Positions 1 to 7,063 of a stretch of 24,209 nucleotides of DNA are shown in pieces (the first letter of the stretch is position 1; each line of letters starts with the position of its first letter). The notes beneath the pieces were generated by a model that saw only the letters and a list, made by a program, of their open reading frames with translations, did not search any database and had not been told where the DNA came from. This DNA comes from PHAA01 sp040217755 (GTDB lineage Bacteria > Bacillota > Syntrophomonadia > Syntrophomonadales > Syntrophomonadaceae), in assembly GCA_040217755.1 (NCBI GenBank), contig JBEHWJ010000023.1:1-24209 (forward strand). Direction: 5' to 3'. The position numbers and the translations under genes are program-made.

Positions 1-60
1 GCCGAAAAAGTATTCAAGATCAGAGTAAATTTCGATATGGAGATACCCGATGAGGATTGA
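1..60 (+). CDS. C-terminal end of an upstream gene (partial), possibly an AhbA-like siroheme decarboxylase subunit
   Basis: Frame 1 is open from the window edge to a TGA at 58-60 and encodes 19 residues ending FDMEIPDED. The stop overlaps the ATG of the following ahbB gene (50-52) in another frame, which indicates translational coupling in one operon. In anaerobes with the alternative haem pathway, ahbB is commonly next to ahbA (also Lrp/AsnC family) or to the radical SAM genes ahbC/ahbD (nirJ-like). The visible tail is too short to decide between these. An AhbA-like protein is a guess from context. Confidence 0.55.
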   Translation, partial: AEKVFKIRVNFDMEIPDED

Positions 61-517
61 CCCTATAGATTTGAGCATACTGGAATTGATTCAAGGCGAT
101 TTACCCCTCGAGTCGCAACCCTTCGCGGGATTGTCACAGCAACTCGGGATTAGCGAAGGGGAAATCGTGGAGCGGATCGAAAAGATGCGGGAAAAGGGTG
201 CTATTCGACGTTGGGGGGCGGTATTAAGGCATCAACAGGCTGGTTTCATTGCCAATGCCATGGTGGCTTGGAAGGTGGAACCCGATAAGGCCGAGCAGGC
301 AGGACGTCATATGGCCGGATTCCGGGAAGTGAGTCATTGTTACCTGCGCCAGGTCCCCGCCACATTCCCTTACAATCTATTCACGATGATCCATGCCCGC
401 AGTGACGCACAACTGCGGGAGTCAATCGCCCGGGCGGCAACTGAAACTGGGCTGGAGGACTATTTGATAATCAGAAGCCTAAAGGAATTCAAAAAGGCCA
501 GTATGAAATACGTCTAA
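50..517 (+). CDS. ahbB: Siroheme decarboxylase subunit AhbB (Lrp/AsnC-like)
   Basis: A 155-residue protein. Residues about 1-60 form an AsnC-type winged helix-turn-helix and the rest a RAM-like alpha/beta domain. The segments IRRWGAVLRHQ, REVSHCYLR and PYNLFTMIH are the ones I associate with AhbA/AhbB/NirD-type proteins rather than with amino-acid-responsive Lrp regulators. In the family, AhbA and AhbB together decarboxylate the C12 and C18 acetates of siroheme to give 12,18-didecarboxysiroheme, in the cytoplasm, on the siroheme route to haem or d1 haem. The start overlaps the end of the preceding ORF and hemL follows after 35 bp, so an operon is likely. A plain AsnC regulator is the alternative, made unlikely by hemL next door. 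Which subunit (A or B) it is remains uncertain. Confidence 0.82.
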   Translation: MRIDPIDLSILELIQGDLPLESQPFAGLSQQLGISEGEIVERIEKMREKGAIRRWGAVLRHQQAGFIANAMVAWKVEPDKAEQAGRHMAGFREVSHCYLRQVPATFPYNLFTMIHARSDAQLRESIARAATETGLEDYLIIRSLKEFKKASMKYV

Positions 518-552
518 TGGTCGATGGCTGAATGGGTAGAGGAGGTCTCGGA

Positions 553-1845
553 GTGGAAACCAGGCAATCGGAGAGGTTATTTAATGAGGCCCAGAAGTAT
601 ATGCCGGGTGGGGTAAACAGCCCGGTCAGGGCGTTCAAATCGGTAGGCATGCATCCATTGATGATCGACAGAGGTAGTGGTTCAAAACTTTATGATGTGG
701 ATGGCAATGGGTTCATAGATTATGTTTGCTCCTGGGGACCGCTTATCCTGGGACACAGTCATCCGAAAGTCGTCAGGGCAATCTGTTCAGCGGCGGAAGA
801 GGGCACCAGCTTCGGGGCTTGTTCGCCCCGGGAGATACAATTATCGCAAATGATATGTGATGCTTTTCCGTCTATCGACCGGGTGAGATTGGTGAATTCG
901 GGTACCGAGGCCACCATGAGCGCGGTGCGCCTGGCCCGGAGCGTCACCGGGCGGGACAAGATCATCAAATTCGAAGGCTGTTACCATGGCCATGCCGATT
1001 CATTTTTAATCAAGGCCGGTTCCGGTTTGCTGACCACGGGCGTCCCCACCAGCACCGGAGTACCCAAGTCTTTCATAGACCAGACGGTGGTGTGCAAGTA
1101 TAACGACCTTGAATCAGTAAAGAAAGCATTCATGCTTATGGGCCCCGATATTGCTGCCGTAATCGTAGAACCGGTGGCTGCCAACATGGGCCTGGTGAAT
1201 CCGAAACCGGGATTTTTACAGGGACTGCGGGATATAACCAGATTATATGGAAGTTTGTTGATATTTGACGAGGTAATAACCGGTTTCCGGGTATGTTACG
1301 GGGGGGTTCAGACCCAACTCGACATAGACCCGGACCTGACCACCCTGGGCAAGATTATCGGCGGCGGCTTGCCGGTGGGTGCCTACGGGGGCAGCAAGAA
1401 GATAATGGAACGCGTAGCTCCACAGGGCGATGTATATCAGGCCGGAACTCTGTCGGGCAATCCTATTGCCATGGCAGCCGGTACGGCAACCCTTAATATA
1501 TTAAAGGAACAGAATCCTTACCCGCGGATCGAGGAACTGACCAACCGTTTGACGGCTGGGTTAAGGACCATCATTGAGACCCATCAGATGGAATGCTGTC
1601 TCAATCAGTGTGGCTCCATGTTCTCGCTGTTCTTCTCCGAACCTCCGGTTTATGATTATGAAACGGTGCTGGGATGTGATACCGGAAAATACGCTGCATA
1701 TTTCAGGCGGATGCTGCCAGCAGGGATTTACCTCCCCCCGTCACAATTCGAGGTTTGTTTTGTATCTACCGCTCATTCGGACGAAGATATCGACAAAACC
1801 CTGGAGGCTATGCATATCTGTTTTAAGAAGCTGCGATATATTTGA
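553..1845 (+). CDS. hemL: Glutamate-1-semialdehyde 2,1-aminomutase
   Basis: A 430-residue PLP enzyme converting glutamate-1-semialdehyde to 5-aminolevulinate, the last step of the C5 route to tetrapyrroles, in the cytoplasm. It opens with ETRQSERLFNEAQKYMPGGV and carries NSGTEATMSAVRLAR, FEGCYHGHAD and LIFDEVITGFR. The PLP lysine is Lys267 in TLGKIIGGGLPVGAYGG, matching Lys265 of the E. coli enzyme. The length is normal for the family. I place the start at the GTG at 553 because AGGAGG lies at 540-545 with a 7-nt spacer. The in-frame ATG at 532 precedes that ribosome binding site and would add seven unconserved residues. The gene follows ahbB by 35 bp. No terminator with a U-tract is evident downstream, so readthrough toward etfB is possible. 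Confidence 0.96.
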   Translation: METRQSERLFNEAQKYMPGGVNSPVRAFKSVGMHPLMIDRGSGSKLYDVDGNGFIDYVCSWGPLILGHSHPKVVRAICSAAEEGTSFGACSPREIQLSQMICDAFPSIDRVRLVNSGTEATMSAVRLARSVTGRDKIIKFEGCYHGHADSFLIKAGSGLLTTGVPTSTGVPKSFIDQTVVCKYNDLESVKKAFMLMGPDIAAVIVEPVAANMGLVNPKPGFLQGLRDITRLYGSLLIFDEVITGFRVCYGGVQTQLDIDPDLTTLGKIIGGGLPVGAYGGSKKIMERVAPQGDVYQAGTLSGNPIAMAAGTATLNILKEQNPYPRIEELTNRLTAGLRTIIETHQMECCLNQCGSMFSLFFSEPPVYDYETVLGCDTGKYAAYFRRMLPAGIYLPPSQFEVCFVSTAHSDEDIDKTLEAMHICFKKLRYI

Positions 1846-2061
1846 AAAAATTTTGGCTATTGGATGAGACAAGCAGGAAAATGGACTTCTATATAGAAAG
1901 TATACAATTGGGTTCGACTAAATTTCGTATGGCGGTAAATTTGCCGTAGGCAAATAGCTCATACATATAACTATCATGGGGGTGATGGTAAGTAGATTAC
2001 GGTCAACCAGGATGTCTGACATAGTATAGTAGAAAGCATTAGAAGAAAAGGAGGAATGAAC
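1846..2061 (+). promoter_or_regulatory. Leader/intergenic region upstream of etfB with palindromes
   Basis: This 216-bp gap holds a perfect 12-bp palindrome TTCTATATAGAA at 1887-1898. It also has a 7-bp hairpin ATTTGCC/GGCAAAT at 1939-1955 with a 3-nt loop, nested inside a GTATG/CATAC repeat (1927-1931 and 1960-1964). An AT-rich stretch around 1962-1971 and TATAGT at 2025-2030 are possible -10 elements, but I found no well-spaced -35. No T-run follows the hairpin, so it does not look like an intrinsic terminator. The region could hold an operator for the etf cluster; the regulator is unknown. Confidence 0.35.
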
Positions 2062-2814
2062 TTGAAGGTTCTAGTCTGTGTTAAGCAAACATTTGACACC
2101 GAAGCCAAGATTGAATTGAAGGGCGGACAAATTTCCGATGCTGGTATCAACCTGATCATCAACCCTTATGATGAGGTAGCTGTTGAGGGCGGAATCCAGT
2201 TGAAAGAGAAGGGTATCGCTACTGAAGTAGTGGTACTGAGTGCCGGCTCCGATAAGGCTATGGACGCTATCCGTACTGCTCTGGCGATGGGCGCTGACAG
2301 GGGCATCTTAGTGAAACAGGACACCGCTGCTGATGAGTATGCACGTGCTATCGCTCTGGCCGCAGCTATCAAAGACGAGAATCCCGATATAGTATTGGCC
2401 GGCCACGTTGCTGCTGATGATGGCTCTTCCCAGGTCCCCACCCGCGTTGCGGAAATCCTGGGCCTGCCCCATGTGAATGTTATAACCGCGATCGAGATCG
2501 CCGGCGGAAAAGCTACCTGCACCTGTGAAGCCGATGGCGGAACTTCTGTGATCGAAGTAAGCATACCTGCCGTGATTTCCAGCCAAGTAAGCTGGAACGA
2601 ACCCCGTTATCCTTCCATGAAGGGTATTATGGCTGCCAAGAAAAAGCCGGTGGCAACCAAGGACGCTGTGGCAGTTGCCAACAAGGTAAATATCGTTGAG
2701 TTTGCTCTGCCCGCTGCCAAACAGGCAGGTGTCAAGATAGAGGAAGATGCTGATGTATGCGCAGCCAAACTCGCCGATTGGATGAAAAACGTCGTTAAAG
2801 TAGAAGTGAAATAA
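2062..2814 (+). CDS. etfB: Electron transfer flavoprotein beta subunit
   Basis: A 250-residue protein of the EtfB/FixA fold starting MKVLVCVKQTFDTEAKIEL, with the conserved middle DIVLAGHVAADDGSSQVPTRVAEILGLPHV and the nucleotide/partner-binding region near PAVISSQVSWNEPRYPSMKGI. With EtfA it forms the soluble flavoprotein that takes electrons from acyl-CoA dehydrogenases. The start is TTG at 2062: AAGGAGG sits at 2048-2054, giving a 7-nt spacer, whereas the in-frame ATG at 2056 is only 1 nt from the ribosome binding site. The family N-terminus also begins at this residue. etfA follows 42 bp downstream. A bifurcating Etf partnered with another acyl-CoA dehydrogenase complex is the alternative, but the adjacent membrane oxidoreductase favours delivery to quinone. 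Confidence 0.95.
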   Translation: MKVLVCVKQTFDTEAKIELKGGQISDAGINLIINPYDEVAVEGGIQLKEKGIATEVVVLSAGSDKAMDAIRTALAMGADRGILVKQDTAADEYARAIALAAAIKDENPDIVLAGHVAADDGSSQVPTRVAEILGLPHVNVITAIEIAGGKATCTCEADGGTSVIEVSIPAVISSQVSWNEPRYPSMKGIMAAKKKPVATKDAVAVANKVNIVEFALPAAKQAGVKIEEDADVCAAKLADWMKNVVKVEVK

Positions 2815-2856
2815 GCACATAAATGTTTATTTATGTATAAAAAAGGAGGGTAATTC

Positions 2857-3810
2857 ATGGCAGGAACATGGGTTTTTGTTGAACAAAAGGACGGTAATAT
2901 CCGTAAAGTTACATTTGAAATGTTGTCTGAATGCAAAAAGGGCGGCGATGAAGTAGCAGCAGTTGTGTTCGGACAGGGAGTGGAAGGATTGGCTCCCGAG
3001 CTGGCCAAATTCGGTGCTGATAAGGTTTATGTAGCCGATGACGCCATTTTTGCCAATTACAACACCGGTGCTTATGTGGCCCAAATAGTGGCTATGATCA
3101 AGGAATTTAGCCCTAATGCGGTTTTATTCGCTCATTCTTTCAATGGCCGTGACATGGCTTCCAGATTGGCCCAGAAGCTGGATACCGGGCTGGCCACCGA
3201 TGCTGTAGCGGCTGAGATTTCAGCTGGTAAGGGTATTTTCACCAGAGCTATCTATGCCGGTAAAGCCCTGGCCAAGGTCGAAGTGGCAGGCAGCCCGGTT
3301 CTGGCAACCATCCGCCCTGGTGTTTGGGAAGTTGGTTCCACCGCTGGCGCTGGCGCAGTTGTGAAAGCTGCCGTAGCAGCCACTGCCGCTGATGTATATC
3401 AGATAATGAAGGAATTCCGTCCCACTGTTTCCGCCCGTCCTGACCTGGCTGAAGCAGCGGTGGTCGTATCCGGCGGACGCGGATGTAAGGGACCGGATGG
3501 AATCAAGCTGGTTGAGCAGCTGGCCGACATGCTGGGCGCCGCGGTAGGCGGCTCCAGAGCATCGATCGACTCCGGCTGGCTGGGACATGAGCTCCAGGTT
3601 GGACAAACCGGCAAGGTGGTTCTCCCCAACCTCTACATCGCCTGTGGTATTTCGGGAGCCATTCAGCACTTGGCAGGGATGTCTTCTTCCAAGTTCATAG
3701 CTGCTATCAATACTGATACTGAGGCTCCGATCTTTGGAGTTAGCGACTTCGGCGTAGTCAGTGACCTGTTCAAAGTGATACCCATGTTAATGACCGAGCT
3801 GAAGAAATAG
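2857..3810 (+). CDS. etfA: Electron transfer flavoprotein alpha subunit
   Basis: A 317-residue EtfA/FixB protein. An N-terminal Rossmann-like domain (about 1-185) is followed by the FAD-binding domain with VVSGGRGCKGPDGIKLVEQL, AAVGGSRASIDSGWLG, GQTGKVVLPNLYIACGISGA and SSKFIAAINTDTEAPIF, the classic alpha-subunit signature. It holds the FAD that shuttles electrons from acyl-CoA dehydrogenases in the cytoplasm to the membrane acceptor encoded just downstream. The ATG at 2857 has AAGGAGGG upstream at normal spacing. There is no extra N-terminal ferredoxin domain of the kind some bifurcating EtfA proteins carry. The gene ends 90 bp before the oxidoreductase start, and a strong inverted repeat lies in that gap. 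Confidence 0.96.
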   Translation: MAGTWVFVEQKDGNIRKVTFEMLSECKKGGDEVAAVVFGQGVEGLAPELAKFGADKVYVADDAIFANYNTGAYVAQIVAMIKEFSPNAVLFAHSFNGRDMASRLAQKLDTGLATDAVAAEISAGKGIFTRAIYAGKALAKVEVAGSPVLATIRPGVWEVGSTAGAGAVVKAAVAATAADVYQIMKEFRPTVSARPDLAEAAVVVSGGRGCKGPDGIKLVEQLADMLGAAVGGSRASIDSGWLGHELQVGQTGKVVLPNLYIACGISGAIQHLAGMSSSKFIAAINTDTEAPIFGVSDFGVVSDLFKVIPMLMTELKK

Positions 3811-3831
3811 CATACCCCAGTTTTGACGGTG

Positions 3832-3864
3832 TCATTGGATATGCGCCGGGCGCATATCCAATGA
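3832..3864 (+). repeat. Perfect 15-bp inverted repeat between etfA and the FeS oxidoreductase gene
   Basis: The arms are TCATTGGATATGCGC (3832-3846) and GCGCATATCCAATGA (3850-3864), separated by the loop CGG (3847-3849). The stem is perfect, but the next bases are TCCCTCGCTC rather than a T-run, so a standard rho-independent terminator is unlikely. Its place inside an apparent operon, 21 bp after the etfA stop and 36 bp before the next start, suggests an RNA stem that protects the etfBA 3' end or tunes the stoichiometry of soluble and membrane subunits. A DNA-binding operator is the other option. Confidence 0.9.
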
Positions 3865-3900
3865 TCCCTCGCTCAGTGTGTTAAGGAGGGAATTGGATTA

Positions 3901-6039
3901 ATGATTTTCGGATCGCACCCCATCAGGGGTTTTTACGAAGTCCCAATGCGTGAGGTCGGGGCCAACGTTCCCTACGAATGGCTGATATATTTTATTATGT
4001 TTATCCCAATCGGATTTATTCTATACGGTATGTGGAAACGGATTGAGGTTTGGATGCTGGCCAAGGGAGATATCCATAGAAACGACCGTGTATGGGATCG
4101 TGTAGTTTCCTTCCTGGTAAATACTTTTGGGCAGGCCAGGGTGATCAGAAAACCACTGCCTGGCTGGATGCACTTCTTCCTATTCTGGGGATTTGCCTTT
4201 TTGGCTACGGCTGCAGGTCTTGACGCAGCCCACTATTGGATTCACTGGCCTCACTTGGAGGGTAACCTCTATATAGGGATGTCCTGGATCGTAGACGTGA
4301 CTGGTTTCTTAGCTTTGATCGGCATCATGGTATTGGCTTATATCCGGTATATCCAGAAGCCAGAACGACTCAATGACACCAAGTCATCCGACGGATGGAT
4401 TATCCTGCTGGTTTTTGGTATTCTCTTCACCGGGTTTGTTATTGAAGGCGCCAGAATAGCGGCCCAGATTCAGCAGACCCCCTTCCTGGAACAAGTTCCT
4501 TATGAAAAAATAGCTTCGCCGTTCGGCTGGATGTTCGCTTCTATCATGGGGGGAATGTCAGTCGACAGCCTGTTGATGTGGCATCGCTTGCTGTGGTGGT
4601 TCCACATGAGTATTGCTTTCCTGTTCCTGGCCCTGATTCCATTCACCAAGCTGTGGCATATCTTTGCCGGTATGTTCAACTATGCTTTCCGTGATCTGGA
4701 ACCATCGGCCAACCGGATGGTGTATAACATTGAGGAAGCGGAAACCTTTGGTGTCGAGAACATCGAAGATTTTGGGTGGAAGGATCTCCTGGACCTGGAT
4801 GCCTGCATTCGCTGTGGCCGCTGCCAGGAAAACTGCCCTGCCTATAATACAGGCAAACACCTGAATCCCAAAATCACATTGATTCAGCACATGAAAGAGC
4901 ATTTGGATGCCAAGGCTCCTTATCTAATTGCTAAGAAGGGTGAGGACGTCCCCCACGAAGAAATGGCCATGACCGACGAAGCTGCAGCCGAGGCGGTAAA
5001 TCCGATGGAACAGAGCCTGCTCTATGACGTCGTTACTACCGATGTCATCTGGGACTGCACCAACTGCCGCGCTTGTATGGAACACTGCCCGATGTATATC
5101 GAGCACATACCCAAGATTACCGAGATGCGCCGCAACTTGGTAATGTGGCAGGGTGATATGCCTGGCGAAGCTCAAGCCGCCTTCACCAACATGGAGCGCA
5201 ATTACAATCCTTGGGGTGTGGGTTGGGCCGGCCGTGCCGGATGGCTGCAGGAGAGAAACGTTCGCGATATCGTGAACCTGTTGCCGGAAGACGGCGGAGA
5301 GTTCGAATACCTGCTCTACGCCGGATGTGCGGTATCATTCGACGACCGCTACAAGAGAGTCGGTGAAGCACTGGTAAGACTGCTTGACAAGGCAGGAGTC
5401 AAATTCGGATACCTGGGCACTGAAGAATACTGCTGCGGCGATTCAGCGCGGAGACTGGGCAATGAATATCTCTACCAGACGCTGGCCAATTCTAACTTGG
5501 AGTCTTTTAATAATTACGGGGTCAAGAAGATAATCGTGGTGTGCCCGCATGGTTATAACACCTTGAAGAACGAGTACCCGCAGATGGGCGGCAAATTCGA
5601 GGTATACCATTATACTGAGATATTGGCCAAACTGATTGCGGAGGGCAAACTTAAACCAACCAAATCTTTGGCAGTCAATATGACTTATCATGATTCCTGC
5701 TTCCTAGGCAGACACAACAACATCTATAATGAGCCCCGTTCAGTCTTGAAGACAGCCGGCGGCAACGTCATTGAGATCGAAAAGGGACGTAATTTCGGGT
5801 TCTGCTGTGGAGCTGGCGGCGGACGCATGTGGTTGGAAGAGGAAGCGGTCGAAGGCTACAAACGCATCAACGATACCAGGACCGATCAACTGCTGGAACC
5901 GAAACCGCAGATGATTGTTACCAACTGCCCCTTCTGCCTGACGATGATATCTGACGGCGTCAAGGGCGTCGAGGCTGATGTGGAAGATCCGACCAAGGTC
6001 TTCGATGTAGCCGAGGTACTGTGGCAGGCAATGAATTAG
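3901..6039 (+). CDS. Membrane-bound iron-sulfur oxidoreductase (Etf:menaquinone oxidoreductase, DUF224/HdrD-like)
   Basis: A 712-residue protein with three parts. Residues 1-260 are membrane-embedded with about five hydrophobic helices (near 27-45, 89-108, 129-148, 166-183, 229-248), resembling the haem-b NarI-type module; His91, His228, His235 and His253 are among the candidate ligands. Residues 300-400 form a 2x[4Fe-4S] ferredoxin domain with C302/305/308/312 and C386/389/392/396. Residues 470-690 hold two CCG domains, the first C476, C511-C512, C548 and the second C600, C635-C636, C676/C679. In the first motif the expected last cysteine is Gly551. The family takes electrons from EtfAB and reduces (methyl)menaquinone; the S. 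wolfei homologue, as I recall, is the EMO enzyme of syntrophic butyrate oxidation. The ribosome binding site GGAGG is at 3885-3889 with a longish 11-nt spacer. An intrinsic terminator follows. Confidence 0.93.
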   Translation: MIFGSHPIRGFYEVPMREVGANVPYEWLIYFIMFIPIGFILYGMWKRIEVWMLAKGDIHRNDRVWDRVVSFLVNTFGQARVIRKPLPGWMHFFLFWGFAFLATAAGLDAAHYWIHWPHLEGNLYIGMSWIVDVTGFLALIGIMVLAYIRYIQKPERLNDTKSSDGWIILLVFGILFTGFVIEGARIAAQIQQTPFLEQVPYEKIASPFGWMFASIMGGMSVDSLLMWHRLLWWFHMSIAFLFLALIPFTKLWHIFAGMFNYAFRDLEPSANRMVYNIEEAETFGVENIEDFGWKDLLDLDACIRCGRCQENCPAYNTGKHLNPKITLIQHMKEHLDAKAPYLIAKKGEDVPHEEMAMTDEAAAEAVNPMEQSLLYDVVTTDVIWDCTNCRACMEHCPMYIEHIPKITEMRRNLVMWQGDMPGEAQAAFTNMERNYNPWGVGWAGRAGWLQERNVRDIVNLLPEDGGEFEYLLYAGCAVSFDDRYKRVGEALVRLLDKAGVKFGYLGTEEYCCGDSARRLGNEYLYQTLANSNLESFNNYGVKKIIVVCPHGYNTLKNEYPQMGGKFEVYHYTEILAKLIAEGKLKPTKSLAVNMTYHDSCFLGRHNNIYNEPRSVLKTAGGNVIEIEKGRNFGFCCGAGGGRMWLEEEAVEGYKRINDTRTDQLLEPKPQMIVTNCPFCLTMISDGVKGVEADVEDPTKVFDVAEVLWQAMN

Positions 6040-6070
6040 ACCAACCGTACAAAAAATAATTTGCAGTAAA

Positions 6071-6102
6071 GAAGGCCTCCGTTCGAGGGGGTCTTCTTTT
6101 TT
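6071..6102 (+). terminator. Intrinsic terminator of the etf/oxidoreductase operon
   Basis: A stem GAAGGCCTCC / GGGGGTCTTC with two G.U wobbles and loop GTTCGA is followed by six T. It lies 31 bp after the oxidoreductase stop. Confidence 0.9.
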
Positions 6103-6136
6103 GAGGCATAAATGGGGAGACCCGGGTTTGTGATGC

Positions 6137-6164
6137 TTGCATTAAATACTTTCCATGCTAAAAT
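6137..6164 (+). promoter_or_regulatory. Probable sigma-A promoter for coaD
   Basis: A -35-like TTGCAT (6137-6142) is 16 bp from TAAAAT (6159-6164). The -10 is preceded by TGC, giving an extended -10 element. It lies after the operon terminator and 88 bp before the coaD start. Assigned by pattern only. Confidence 0.5.
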
Positions 6165-6251
6165 ACTAAGAAATGTCACCTGTATATAAGCCTAGTCTCA
6201 AGTACAGGGCCATTTATACAGACATCGTGTCGACAGAAAGGGGCACCTCAA

Positions 6252-6746
6252 TTGAAGACCGCAATCTATCCGGGCAGTTTCGATCCTATTACATACGGCC
6301 ATGTGGATATCCTGGAACGTTCCAGCAAGATGTTCGAGCATATAATTATCGCGGTAGTTCACCACGTCGGTAAGCGGGCACTGTTTACCCTCGACGAGAG
6401 AGTTGATCTGATCGGCCAGGCCACCAGGCATATCCCTAATCTGGAAATCGAATCCTTCCGGGGACTTACCGTTGACTTCCTCCGCAAAAAGCAAGCCCGC
6501 GTCATAATCAGAGGTCTGAGATCCTTCACCGACTATGAGTACGAATCGCAGATTGCTTTGTATAATAAACATCTGTATCCGGACAGCGAGACGATTTTTA
6601 TCTTGGCCGATTGCAATTATATGTATTTGAGTTCAAGTGGGGTCAAGGAGGCTGCTCTTCTGGGCGGGGATGTAAGCACTATGGTACCACCACCGGTTTT
6701 TGCGGTGCTCGAAAAGAAACTGAAGCAGATGGGGGAAACCCTATAG
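6252..6746 (+). CDS. coaD: Phosphopantetheine adenylyltransferase
   Basis: A 164-residue enzyme for the penultimate step of coenzyme A synthesis: 4'-phosphopantetheine plus ATP gives dephospho-CoA plus pyrophosphate. The nucleotidyltransferase loop is GSFDPITYGH (residues 8-17, a T/HxGH type). Downstream are VIIRGLRSFTDYEYESQIA and the SSS-VKEAALLGGDVSTMVP segment, corresponding to the ISS(T/S)-VRE region of the family. The length is typical (about 160). The start is TTG at 6252, preceded by AAAGGGG. In many Firmicutes coaD directly follows rsmD, but here rsmD is about 8 kb downstream and coaD is monocistronic, with its own promoter and terminator. Confidence 0.97.
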   Translation: MKTAIYPGSFDPITYGHVDILERSSKMFEHIIIAVVHHVGKRALFTLDERVDLIGQATRHIPNLEIESFRGLTVDFLRKKQARVIIRGLRSFTDYEYESQIALYNKHLYPDSETIFILADCNYMYLSSSGVKEAALLGGDVSTMVPPPVFAVLEKKLKQMGETL

Positions 6747-6758
6747 TAAAGGAAGCGC

Positions 6759-6790
6759 GCTGTCTCCTGACCGGGGGACAGCCTTTTTTT
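6759..6790 (+). terminator. Intrinsic terminator of coaD
   Basis: GCTGTCTCC pairs with GGGGACAGC (one wobble) around a short TGACCG-type loop, and CC plus seven T follow. Confidence 0.9.
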
Positions 6791-7027
6791 CTCAAATCAG
6801 TGGCGGAGCGGATAGATCCCTGGGAAGCGATAGAGATATATATTACCAAATATATTCCGGATGGGTTTATGATGTTGGTGGCCTTTTAGGCGTGGCCGGC
6901 ATAAAATCCAATCAGGTTGGTCTGGTTACGGGACATAATAACTCCAGGAGGACGGTTGAATATATCAGCCGGAATTTTCTTATTCATTCCATGTAGTCCA
7001 GAGTACGGCAAAAAGTTATTTTTAAGG

Positions 7028-7033
7028 TATAAT
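7028..7033 (+). promoter_or_regulatory. -10 element upstream of hslO
   Basis: A perfect TATAAT is 30 bp before the hslO ATG. The -35 position (about 7005-7010) reads ACGGCA and is poor, so the promoter may need an activator or an alternative -35. Confidence 0.45.
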
Positions 7034-7063
7034 GACTCTAACATCATCAGAAGGGAACCGACT

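Larger units (their letters stand above)
6747..7063. other. Gene-poor gap between coaD and hslO
   Basis: This 317-bp stretch holds the coaD terminator (6759-6790) and a -10 box for hslO (7028-7033). The middle part, about 6791-6990, has no recognisable gene. One frame is open to 6889 but runs through the terminator and resembles nothing I know. Another frame is open from 6917 into hslO, but the -10 box lies inside it. I see no repeat, RNA or mobile element here. Confidence 0.6.

Noticed and set aside
532..552. Upstream ATG start for hemL
   Set aside because: The AGGAGG at 540-545 lies downstream of it and is correctly spaced for the GTG at 553; the extra residues are not part of the family N-terminus.
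2308..2820. Long minus-strand open frame across etfB
   Set aside because: Shadow of a gene with strong codon bias; there is no ribosome binding site or protein similarity.
3823..3851. TTGACG at 3823-3828 as a -35 for a separate oxidoreductase promoter
   Set aside because: The -10 position (around 3846-3851) falls in the GC-rich stem and has no TATAAT-like sequence.
6611..6889. Open frame overlapping the coaD end and its terminator
   Set aside because: Most of it is a shadow of coaD in another frame, and it runs through an intrinsic terminator with no recognisable protein features.
6917..7063. 49-codon N-terminal extension of Hsp33
   Set aside because: Contains the TATAAT box at 7028-7033 and exceeds the usual Hsp33 length; a ribosome binding site precedes the ATG at 7064.
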